Assembly (NCBI GenBank): GCA_017880825.1
Contig: JADGRN010000126.1
Location: forward strand, 1 to 5,055
From: Methylophilaceae bacterium
GTDB lineage: Bacteria; Pseudomonadota; Gammaproteobacteria; Burkholderiales; Methylophilaceae
DNA length: 5,055 nt
Direction of reading: 5' to 3'
Part shown: piece after piece, positions 1-5,055 of the stretch
Layout: each line of letters opens with the position of its first letter
Position numbering within the stretch: position 1 is the first letter of the stretch
Position numbers and translations under genes: made by a program
Notes under the pieces: model-generated
What the model was told of the DNA's origin: nothing
Databases searched by the model: none
The model's input: only the letters and a program-made list of their open reading frames with translations

Positions 1-1001
1 TACGTGTTGGTAGTACCGGCTGGTGCCGTGGCATAGCTGGCGTAGAAACCCACCGGCATGACGCCCAGTTTGCCTTGCATCTGGCCGTCAATTGCAGTTG
101 CCCTAGTGTCTGCGTATGTGGCTGCTCCAGCAACAGCCGAGTTTCCGCGCCATATCTGAATACCCGCGCCCGCATCCCAGCCGGCCAAATCAAACATACC
201 AGCAACACGAATATATGTGGATCCCAAGACTGCCAGGGTACCGCCCGCTATGCCAGTCTGGTCGTACTTGGTCAGGTTGATGAAACCCATGGGGTTGTTC
301 GCCACAAATGCCAAGCCCGTTGCGGAACCAGCGGTACTGATGAATTGCTGAGCTGAAAGAGCCGCGCTATGCGCGCTATTCAGACCATGGGTCCCGCTCA
401 TCTGCTGCACCGCATTGGCCCCGGGATTCAGCACTTCAAAGCCGTAGGACGCACCTTGTACGTCCGTGGTAAACGGTACGACACCTACACGCGTGCCTTC
501 TGACACTTTAAACTGAGGGACTGCCACTTCGAACAGGATAGGTAACTTGGCAGAACCACGAGCGGCAGTAGCAGCAGCAGCCGGACCGCCCATACCAAGT
601 TCAGCCAGGAAACCGGCGTTCTCGCTTACACGGCCACCAAAGAACAGGGACAGATCACCGCCAGTGCCCGGCACATAGAATGCGCCGTCACCAGTCGTTT
701 TTTTGGGGCCAATACCAGCGGCCTGATTGGTTTTTTCATAACCTGAGGTAGTCAGCACGGCCATATTCAGTGTGTTGGGAATGGTCAAACCTTCGCCTTC
801 CACTTTTCCTTGCGCGCCCATCATGGTGTAGCCGGCGGACTTAAATGCCCGACCGAAGCCATTCAGCATTGGAAAGTGTTGGAAGTGACATGCGGAACAA
901 GCCATGCCGGTTTGACGAGCGAACAAAGGCAGCGCCGACACTTCTGACGCAAAAGTCACAGCAGCCATTATGCCTGCCAAAAAGAGAATGATTTTTTTCA
1001 T
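1..1001 (-). CDS. Exported monoheme cytochrome c with probable outer-membrane beta-barrel (Cyc2-like architecture), 3' end outside window
   Basis: The frame is open for 333 codons from ATG (1001-999) to the window edge, so the C-terminus is missing. Residues 1-23 form a Sec signal peptide: MKK, a hydrophobic core, and a likely cut after VSA. Right after it, C35-S-A-C38-H39 is a heme-c attachment site. These are the only two cysteines in the visible protein, so it is monoheme. The following FQHFP..NGFGRAFK..GYTMMG (40-62) matches a family of heme-bearing outer-membrane proteins I recognise from proteobacterial oxidisers. From about residue 115 the sequence alternates polar and hydrophobic residues with many Gly and aromatic positions (115-136, 151-175, 260-285, 311-323), as expected of barrel strands. 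A short N-terminal heme domain fused to a barrel is the Cyc2 iron-oxidase layout, which moves electrons across the outer membrane. However, the residues before the heme are GMA, not the A-x-P reported before CxxCH in Cyc2, so iron oxidation is inference only. No gene lies directly upstream on this strand. Confidence 0.8.
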   Translation of the reverse strand, partial: MKKIILFLAGIMAAVTFASEVSALPLFARQTGMACSACHFQHFPMLNGFGRAFKSAGYTMMGAQGKVEGEGLTIPNTLNMAVLTTSGYEKTNQAAGIGPKKTTGDGAFYVPGTGGDLSLFFGGRVSENAGFLAELGMGGPAAAATAARGSAKLPILFEVAVPQFKVSEGTRVGVVPFTTDVQGASYGFEVLNPGANAVQQMSGTHGLNSAHSAALSAQQFISTAGSATGLAFVANNPMGFINLTKYDQTGIAGGTLAVLGSTYIRVAGMFDLAGWDAGAGIQIWRGNSAVAGAATYADTRATAIDGQMQGKLGVMPVGFYASYATAPAGTTNT

Positions 1002-1008
1002 GCCTTTT

Positions 1009-1013
1009 TCCTT
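1009..1013 (-). promoter_or_regulatory. Shine-Dalgarno site of the monoheme cytochrome gene
   Basis: On the minus strand AAGGA sits 7 nt before the ATG at 1001. This good spacing, together with the signal peptide that begins at that ATG, fixes the start codon. Confidence 0.7.
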
Positions 1014-1075
1014 AAAGAGTTTAAGAATACAGTTGACCAGCTTTGCATAGCCGTCCGACTGATGGAACTAATGAT

Positions 1076-1090
1076 ATGACTAATAGTCAT
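1076..1090. promoter_or_regulatory. Operator-like 15-bp dyad upstream of the cytochrome gene
   Basis: ATGACTA-A-TAGTCAT is a perfect 7-bp inverted repeat around one central base, 75-89 bp upstream of the cytochrome start codon. It is flanked by two partly matching direct repeats that start GACTGAT (1057 and 1093, 36 bp apart), each continuing two bases later with AACTA. Size and position fit a site for a dimeric regulator. No regulator is named by the sequence, and no convincing -10/-35 pair could be placed. Confidence 0.35.
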
Positions 1091-1107
1091 CTGACTGATA
1101 AAACTAC

Positions 1108-1280
1108 TAGCCATTCCACTAGGCTACCAGCCGAAGAGCAATTTGGCCGGGTACCCGGTAGGCGCCAGCCAAGTGGCTGGTTATAAGCCGGCAAAAAATG
1201 CTGGCAAATTGCTAGTTACCTTAGTATAGCCAATCGACTAAGCTGCGAAAAACCTGCAGCAAGTCGCTGGTTAACGTTAA
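1108..1280. repeat. Cluster of short hairpins and palindromes, with one hairpin imperfectly repeated
   Basis: This non-coding stretch holds consecutive dyads: TAGCC/GGCTA (1108-1126), the perfect palindrome CCGGGTACCCGG (1147-1158), CCAGCC-AAGT-GGCTGG (1165-1180), GCCGGC/GCTGGC around an A-rich loop with one G-T pair (1187-1205), CTTAGT/ACTAAG (1220-1242), GCTGC/GCAGC (1242-1260) and the palindrome TTAACGTTAA (1271-1280). The segment at 1166-1183 recurs at 1257-1273 with one gap and one mismatch, so the structure is partly a diverged duplication. None is followed by a T-run typical of an intrinsic terminator. It may be a decayed repeat element or a leader/regulatory region. Function unknown. 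Confidence 0.4.
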
Positions 1281-1313
1281 TACAGGTCAATGATGACAAG
1301 TCCCCGTTACCAA

Positions 1314-1556
1314 TTAACTGTGGAACATATCATGTCCTAGTAAGCATTGCGACAAGAAATAGGGGCAGGTCACAATTTTCCGCTGGGATCTCCAGCGGTA
1401 ATGGCCGGACGGTAGTGTTAGGGTGTGGGCTGGAACATAATAATTGCTCCCATCGCTTCGTATTGAATGCACTGTAGTCTGCCGCTCATACTTCAGATAT
1501 TCTGACCTATTAAAGTCGTAAATTGATATGCCCATTTTTATTAGCTTTCCGATCAT
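1314..1556 (-). CDS. Doubtful 80-codon reading frame, unrecognised
   Basis: An open frame on the minus strand starts at ATG 1556-1554 and encodes 80 residues rich in Tyr, Arg and Ser, with two Cys near the end. I recognise no domain. There is no good Shine-Dalgarno sequence. The 3' half is made of the dyad-containing segment at 1360-1440, so its translation may be accidental. The surrounding DNA is AT-rich and otherwise non-coding. It most likely does not encode a protein. Confidence 0.15.
   Translation of the reverse strand: MIGKLIKMGISIYDFNRSEYLKYERQTTVHSIRSDGSNYYVPAHTLTLPSGHYRWRSQRKIVTCPYFLSQCLLGHDMFHS
1380..1398. repeat. Perfect 7-bp inverted repeat in non-coding DNA
   Basis: CCGCTGG-GATCT-CCAGCGG has a perfect 7-bp stem with a 5-nt loop. 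It is preceded by GGGGCAGGTCACAATTTT (1362-1379), which resembles sequences often seen near REP-like or IS200-type elements (impression from memory, not a search). TGGAACATA occurs on both sides, at 1321 and 1431, exactly 110 bp apart. Confidence 0.35.
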
Positions 1557-1737
1557 CTGATTTCCGTAATGGTCAGTGTAAAGTCGTGAATTAAATATAC
1601 CATTAATTTAACAGCATATTTTGAAATGCGTATAGTAATTAACTCTTGTGATTCTCTTGCTTCACCCTATTGAATTCATAAAAATACCAAGGCACTGAAA
1701 TTCCATTATATATTGGGCTATTTTGCTAAAAGGCGGT
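1557..1737. other. AT-rich intergenic stretch with no recognised gene
   Basis: This DNA is much richer in A and T than the flanking genes and contains no frame that looks coding. TTGCTT near 1659 followed after 16 bases by TAAAAA could be a weak sigma-70-type promoter reading toward the recombinase stub, but the match is poor. Confidence 0.3.
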
Positions 1738-1774
1738 GACAATTGTTTTCCTTTCACACAAAAGGAGAATTGTC
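1738..1774 (+). promoter_or_regulatory. Hairpin masking the ribosome binding site of the recombinase stub
   Basis: The strong Shine-Dalgarno AAAGGAG (1761-1767) lies 7 nt before the ATG at 1775. The same RNA can fold with GACAA (1738-1742) pairing to TTGTC (1770-1774 region) and TTTTCCTTT (1746-1754) pairing to AAAGGAGAA (1761-1769, one G-U pair), closing a CACACA loop with a 3-nt bulge in the 5' arm. The whole Shine-Dalgarno is then double-stranded and the stem ends at the base before the start codon. In a transcript that starts upstream and includes the hairpin, translation would be restricted. Confidence 0.5.
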
Positions 1775-2017
1775 ATGAGCTCTAATACCAATATCAAAAG
1801 TACGAAGGTTCCTTGGAACAAGGATAAGTTTGTTGGCCAAAAGCTACCTTTGAAATTGAAAGAAATATGGGCAATCCGAATTCGCCTTCAATTGGCCAAA
1901 CGGACTCGAGAACTTGCCATGTTCAATTTGGCCATCGACAGCAAGTTGCGCGCAATAGTGGTGCATCAAGAACAGATCCTAGCGCCTCATAGAGTGGGTT
2001 ATCCCCAAGCCCTCTGA
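1775..2017 (+). pseudogene. Truncated small tyrosine-type recombinase/integrase, N-terminal stub
   Basis: Residues 10-59 (TKVPWNKDKFVGQK through NLAIDSKLR) match from memory the N-terminal, core-DNA-binding (SAM-like) part of a family of roughly 200-residue phage-type tyrosine integrases, where the stretch normally continues ..DSKLRGCDLVKLRV... Here the match stops after R59 (codon 1949-1951). It is followed by 21 unrelated residues and a TGA, so the catalytic domain with the R-H-R-Y residues is absent and no strand exchange is possible. No frameshifted continuation was found downstream, so a deletion or replacement is more likely than a point mutation. The ATG at 1775 is preferred over the in-frame GTG at 1736 because AAAGGAG lies 7 nt before it. 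That ribosome site is buried in a hairpin. The stub marks an old mobile element left of the IS. Confidence 0.7.
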
Positions 2018-2047
2018 CTGCACCAATTCCATTTGGGGTAGTCATAG

Positions 2048-2200
2048 TCACCTGTTAAGCTCCCCAAGGACAGAATCCATGCAATGGATATAGACGTATG
2101 TCACCTCGTGGGACTTCTTCGTGGTGAGCCTTGCTTCTATCATGGCAAAGCGTTCAAATCGCTCTGGCCCTGGAAAAGCTTGAAGAAACGTGATCCGCAT
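2048..2200 (-). pseudogene. Short 50-codon frame, possible transposase fragment
   Basis: From ATG 2200-2198 the minus strand reads 50 codons to TGA at 2050-2048. The stretch FPGPERFERFAMIEARL followed by a few polar residues and SHEVTYVYI faintly resembles the part of ISAs1/IS4-like transposases that reads PGL..V.MVES.R...K...E.RYYIS. This is a weak resemblance from memory. There is a stop codon immediately before the ATG and no obvious ribosome site. If real it is a small internal remnant. The opposite strand carries a competing 42-codon frame (2084-2212, start 13 nt after AAGGA, stop 5 bp before the IS flank) that I do not recognise. At most one of the two is likely to be meaningful. Confidence 0.2.
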
Positions 2201-2219
2201 TTACGACTTTAATAACCTA

Positions 2220-2237
2220 TTTAGTCGACCCTGCGAA
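2220..2237. repeat. Left terminal inverted repeat of the IS
   Basis: It pairs with 3879-3896, mismatching at the 9th and 16th bases only. Similarity fades after base 18. Confidence 0.8.
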
Positions 2238-2269
2238 TCTCCTATAACCCGCATTAATGCTGGCTATTT

Positions 2270-2298
2270 TTGAGAATCGTGTACACCGATTCCCTCAA
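2270..2298 (+). promoter_or_regulatory. Hairpin in the transposase leader
   Basis: TTGAG-AATCG (2270-2279) pairs with CGATT-CC-CTCAA (2287-2298) around a TGTACAC loop, giving 10 base pairs with a 2-nt bulge. It lies inside the IS, 40 nt before the transposase ATG. Such leader hairpins can limit transposase expression from outside transcripts, but this role is inference here. Confidence 0.3.
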
Positions 2299-2325
2299 TA
2301 AACGTTATTTGTCCAGATTATTTCT

Positions 2326-2331
2326 GGGGGA
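2326..2331 (+). promoter_or_regulatory. Shine-Dalgarno site of the transposase
   Basis: GGGGGA lies 7 nt before ATG 2339, which supports this start over the in-frame TTG at 2270. Confidence 0.55.
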
Positions 2332-2338
2332 TTTCGAG

Positions 2339-3835
2339 ATGCAAACACCTGACTTTTTCCGCTGCCGAATTGATGCCATGATCAACCTGCGCGACCCATT
2401 GGCGGTGCTGGCAACCCGGTTGCCGTGGGCTCAGATCGAAGCATCGCTGGCACCCAAGTTTGAACACCTCGATCGTGAGGGCGACACCTTGGAAAGCAGT
2501 GATCTGTTGGGACCCGTGCAGGTGGTAGTGAGCGCAGGTCAAAGTTCCGCCGGACGGCCCAGGCTACCAATCCGCTTGATGGCCAGTCTGGTCTATCTCA
2601 AGCACAGCTACAACCTTAGCGACGATGATGTTGTTGCACGCTGGAGCGAGAACGTACTGTGGCAGTTCTTCAGCGGCATGGAGTACTACGAACACCGGCA
2701 GCCCTGCGACCCCACGCAGATGGGTCGGTTCCGGCGTGACATTGGCGAAGATGGACTGGAGCTGCTGCTCAAGGCCACCATCGACACCGCAGTTTCAATA
2801 AAGGCGGTCAAGCCTGCGGAACTGGAGCGCGTGATTGTGGACACGACGGTCCAGGAGAAGGCCGTTGCCCACCCAGTGGACAGCCGCTTGCTGGAGATTG
2901 CGCGCCACAAGGTAGTGGCAGCGGCAAAGCGTATTGGCATCCAGCTCAAACAGACTTTTGCCAAGGAAGGCAAAGAACTGCGGCGCCGTGCAGGAGGATA
3001 TGCGCATGCCAAGCAGTTTCGGCGCCTGAAGAAGGTACTCAAACGCCAGCGCACGATCTTGGGCATTGTCATGCGCGAGGTTCAACGCAAGTCCAATGCG
3101 CCTGGCTTTGTGGTGCAACCCCCCAAGGCGCTGAGTGATTTGTCGGTGTTGCTGCAACGTGCCGAGCGCATCCGCACGCAGCAGCGTCAAGACAAGAACA
3201 AGCTGTATGCACTGCACGCGCCTGAGGTGGAATGCATCGGCAAAGGCAAGGCGCGCAAGCCCTACGAGTTTGGCGTAAAAAGTGCCGTGGTGGTCGCCCA
3301 TAAAAGCGGCTTGATGCTGGGTGCGCGCACCTTCCCCGGCAACCCCTACGATGGTCATGCCCTGAACGCAATCCTGGAGCAGGCAACGAATTTGACGCGA
3401 GATGTGGGCGTCACACCCAAGCAGATCGTGGTTGATCTGGGGTTTCGCGGCGTGGACGCCGACAACCCGGACAAGCAGATCATTCACCGGGGCAAGCTCA
3501 AGAGCCTGAGTCCACAGCAAAAGGGCTGGCTGCGTCGGCGACAGGCCATCGAACCGGCGATTGGACACTTGAAGTCGGATAACCGCATGGATCGCTGTTG
3601 GCTGAAAGGCACGCTGGGCGATGCGTTGCATGCCATCAGCTGCGCCGCTGGCTACAACCTGCGCTGGCTGCTGCGCGCCATTGCCCGTTTGGACATACGA
3701 GCGGTTTTTTTGCGCCTGTTACAATCTGTTCAACCGACACAAATGTTCACAGAAGCATCCTATGGCACTCATGGAAGCACAGCGTTTCCGCAAATAAGTA
3801 TTTGGTTCGGTTGCGCGACAACTGTCAGAGCTTAA
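2339..3835 (+). CDS. IS5 family DDE transposase
   Basis: This 498-residue protein cuts and joins the IS ends. The start MQTPDFFR with GGGGGA 7 nt upstream matches the usual N-terminus of this long IS5-type subgroup. A TTG 69 bp upstream would add 23 residues without family likeness. Residues about 70-140 form the N-terminal dimer/DNA-binding region (RPRLPIRLMASL.YLKH, then WSEN..WQFFSG). The catalytic DDE_Tnp_1 fold runs from about 160 to 445, with D168 (VIVDTT), D366 (VVDLGFRG) and E405 in the R-Q-A-I-E-P-x-I-G-H-x-K signature, so all three metal-binding residues are present. A Lys/Arg-rich insertion (190-250) and the AERIRTQQ..DKNKLYALHAPEVECI segment (275-300) are typical of the subgroup. 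The last ~35 residues after RLLQSV look less conserved and run close to the right end of the element. No frameshift or internal stop is seen. Confidence 0.92.
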   Translation: MQTPDFFRCRIDAMINLRDPLAVLATRLPWAQIEASLAPKFEHLDREGDTLESSDLLGPVQVVVSAGQSSAGRPRLPIRLMASLVYLKHSYNLSDDDVVARWSENVLWQFFSGMEYYEHRQPCDPTQMGRFRRDIGEDGLELLLKATIDTAVSIKAVKPAELERVIVDTTVQEKAVAHPVDSRLLEIARHKVVAAAKRIGIQLKQTFAKEGKELRRRAGGYAHAKQFRRLKKVLKRQRTILGIVMREVQRKSNAPGFVVQPPKALSDLSVLLQRAERIRTQQRQDKNKLYALHAPEVECIGKGKARKPYEFGVKSAVVVAHKSGLMLGARTFPGNPYDGHALNAILEQATNLTRDVGVTPKQIVVDLGFRGVDADNPDKQIIHRGKLKSLSPQQKGWLRRRQAIEPAIGHLKSDNRMDRCWLKGTLGDALHAISCAAGYNLRWLLRAIARLDIRAVFLRLLQSVQPTQMFTEASYGTHGSTAFPQISIWFGCATTVRA

Positions 3836-3878
3836 ATCTGTGAACGCGTAGTATGCAGTGCTTGAGCAGGAAATGAAT

Positions 3879-3896
3879 TTTGCAGGGCCGACTAAA
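3879..3896. repeat. Right terminal inverted repeat of the IS
   Basis: TTTGCAGGGCCGACTAAA is the inverted partner of 2220-2237 and starts 43 bp after the transposase stop codon. TA-G follows immediately. Confidence 0.8.
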
Positions 3897-3928
3897 TAGT
3901 CGCCTGAAACAGATTGAGTTTGAACCAT

Positions 3929-5055
3929 ATGGAAGCACTGCTGCAACAACATCTTCAGGACAGCGGCGATCCGGCAAGGCTGATCGCCGCACTGGCCGCC
4001 AAAATTCGCCCGCCCAAAGCTCGCGATGCCGACCATGCCGCGCACATGATACAGGCGCTTTGCCACATCCTTGGCACGCGGCCGGAATTGCGCACAGCTC
4101 TGCGCGATGCGCTGTTCGAGCTGCTCGGCACGCGCAAGCCGGTCTCGCTGTATGTTGAATCGGGGGTGTTGCCAAACACCGGCTTTTTTTCCGAACTGCA
4201 TCGGCGGATCCGTCATAAGCTCTTGCCGGACGCCATAGACACCAGCTATCTCAAGGATATCCTTGCGCTGATTTTTATCCGACGGGATGACGATGTCTGG
4301 GTGTCAGCCGTGCCTGATGCTTGCTGGCTGGAATTGCTGGCAACGCTGCGTTTTGACGAGCGGCCGGCCGCTGACGGCTTGCCTGCGCCATTGCGCAGTA
4401 TTCTGGATGCGGTACTGGTGCTTTCCTATCGGATCTCGTCAATCGGGCTGGAACCGGAGTTGATCCGCAACGAGCCTGCGCTGGAAGAATTTACCTCGCC
4501 ATTCCTCACCCAGAATGACGAGGTGGGTGAATATCTGGAGCAGTTTGCGCTGGTTTGGCAAAATCCTGAACTTGAATTGCAGGATGAAAAACATATTCTC
4601 GTTCTGCTCGACCAATGTTCGCAGGTGATACAGAAAGTCCGGCGCACCGCCTCCCGCTGTGGCACCAGCATCAGCCTGACGTTTTTACTGCAACGCCTGA
4701 CGCAGCAAATGGAGCGGATGGAAGCCTTGCTCGCCATCCTGGCTGATTTGCGGCAGGATAAAACCGGGCGTAGCGCGCAGCCGTTATTTGTCAGCCTGTT
4801 CAAAACACTGGTCAGCGGCGAATGTCACAAAAACACCGTGCGCCAGTACTGGCAAGAAAGCCTGGAACTGCTGGCGCTGCGTGTGACGGAAAATGCCAGC
4901 CGTACTGGTGAGCACTACATCACGCGTACACGAGCCGAATATCTCAGTCTGCTACGCTCTGCCATGGGGGCGGGCCTGGTCATTGCTTTCATGGCGGTGC
5001 TCAAGCTGCTCGCGGCCAGACAGCAGTTGCCACCGCTGACCGAGGCCCTGGTATT
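3929..5055 (+). CDS. PF10136/COG4389 'site-specific recombinase' family membrane protein, 5' part
   Basis: The frame is open for 375 codons to the window edge. Family members are about 650-700 residues long, so roughly the C-terminal half is missing. Residues 1-340 are a soluble, Leu- and Glu-rich helical region. Recognisable family segments are ISSIGLEPELIRNEPALEEF (169-188), TSPFLTQNDEV (189-199) and ENASRTGEHYITRTRAEY (321-338). The first membrane helix follows at about 342-362 (LRSAMGAGLVIAFMAVLKLL), as in relatives where further membrane segments follow. The family name comes from old annotation. I see no Ser- or Tyr-recombinase catalytic motif, and the layout is that of an inner-membrane protein of unknown role. 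ATG 3929 is chosen because an in-frame TGA lies at 3905; the ribosome site is weak. The IS ends 32 bp upstream, so the natural promoter is probably separated from the gene. Confidence 0.85.
   Translation, partial: MEALLQQHLQDSGDPARLIAALAAKIRPPKARDADHAAHMIQALCHILGTRPELRTALRDALFELLGTRKPVSLYVESGVLPNTGFFSELHRRIRHKLLPDAIDTSYLKDILALIFIRRDDDVWVSAVPDACWLELLATLRFDERPAADGLPAPLRSILDAVLVLSYRISSIGLEPELIRNEPALEEFTSPFLTQNDEVGEYLEQFALVWQNPELELQDEKHILVLLDQCSQVIQKVRRTASRCGTSISLTFLLQRLTQQMERMEALLAILADLRQDKTGRSAQPLFVSLFKTLVSGECHKNTVRQYWQESLELLALRVTENASRTGEHYITRTRAEYLSLLRSAMGAGLVIAFMAVLKLLAARQQLPPLTEALV

Larger units (their letters stand above)
2220..3896 (+). mobile_element. Complete IS5-type insertion sequence, 1677 bp
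   Basis: The left end TTTAGTCGACCCTGCGAA (2220-2237) and the reverse complement of the right end (3879-3896) agree at 16 of 18 positions, giving clear terminal inverted repeats around one transposase gene. The bases outside are C-TA on the left (2217-2219) and TA-G on the right (3897-3899). This fits insertion into CTAG with duplication of TA; the target agrees with the YTAR preference known for IS5 elements. The repeats could also be read as 21 bp if CTA/TAG belong to the element. The transposase frame is intact and both ends are well matched, so the copy looks recent and possibly active. It lies directly upstream of the PF10136 gene. Confidence 0.82.

Noticed and set aside
75..356. 93-codon open frame on the plus strand
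   Set aside because: It lies entirely antisense to the cytochrome/barrel gene, which has a signal peptide, heme motif and ribosome site; this frame shows no family features.
1..1001. Direct assignment of the cytochrome as the Cyc2 iron oxidase
   Set aside because: Architecture fits, but the heme context and the following conserved block differ, and the C-terminus is not visible.
1165..1184. CCAGCC-AAGT-GGCTGG followed by TTAT as an intrinsic terminator
   Set aside because: There is no run of T after the stem and no convincing upstream gene on that strand.
1002..1300. CRISPR array, because of repeated short motifs
   Set aside because: The repeats are short, imperfect and unevenly spaced, with no constant repeat-spacer pattern and no cas genes.
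2795..3631. 278-codon open frame antisense to the transposase
   Set aside because: Long antisense frames are common in GC-rich coding DNA. The plus strand carries an intact DDE transposase with all catalytic residues.
1736..3835. Integrase stub plus transposase as one working mobile unit
   Set aside because: The integrase lies outside the inverted repeats of the IS and lacks its catalytic domain.
3719..4216. 165-codon minus-strand frame spanning the IS right end
   Set aside because: It crosses the IS boundary into the PF10136 gene and so cannot be an ancestral gene; no recognisable domain.
4426..4803. 125-codon minus-strand frame
   Set aside because: Shadow of the PF10136 coding sequence, which matches family blocks on the plus strand.

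Overview
The window looks like a beta-proteobacterial chromosome segment, possibly from an iron-, sulfur- or nitrogen-oxidising lineage such as the Nitrosomonadales/Gallionellaceae (inference). The evidence is a membrane protein of the PF10136/COG4389 family, which is typical of Betaproteobacteria and Neisseria, and an exported monoheme cytochrome with a probable outer-membrane barrel. Two chromosomal-type genes, each cut by a window edge, flank about 2.9 kb of non-coding DNA and mobile-element debris.

Layout. At 1-1001 (minus strand) lies the N-terminal 333 residues of a secreted protein with a signal peptide, a single CSACH heme-c site and then beta-rich, barrel-like sequence. This is the architecture of Cyc2-type fused cytochrome-porins. 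Its upstream region (1002-1300) is rich in short dyads and hairpins, including a 15-bp operator-like palindrome and an imperfectly repeated hairpin. From 1300 to 1737 the DNA is AT-rich with no convincing gene, only a doubtful 80-codon reading frame and a 7-bp inverted repeat. At 1775-2017 (plus) is the N-terminal stub of a small tyrosine recombinase, cut off at a conserved point. Its ribosome binding site lies inside a strong predicted hairpin. At 2048-2200 are short overlapping reading frames that may be another transposase remnant.

At 2220-3896 is a complete-looking insertion sequence of the IS5 type: an intact 498-residue DDE transposase between 18-bp imperfect terminal inverted repeats, apparently inserted into CTAG with duplication of TA. 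At 3929-5055 (plus) is the first 375 residues of the PF10136 'site-specific recombinase' family protein, which is really a multi-pass membrane protein of unknown function. The IS ends only 32 bp before its start codon, so native upstream regulation has been displaced.

The genes do not form one pathway. The main interest is the Cyc2-like electron-transfer candidate with its dyad-rich upstream region, the hairpin-masked translation start of the recombinase stub, and the fresh-looking IS placed directly in front of the membrane-protein gene. I saw no tRNA, rRNA, CRISPR array or clear intrinsic terminator.
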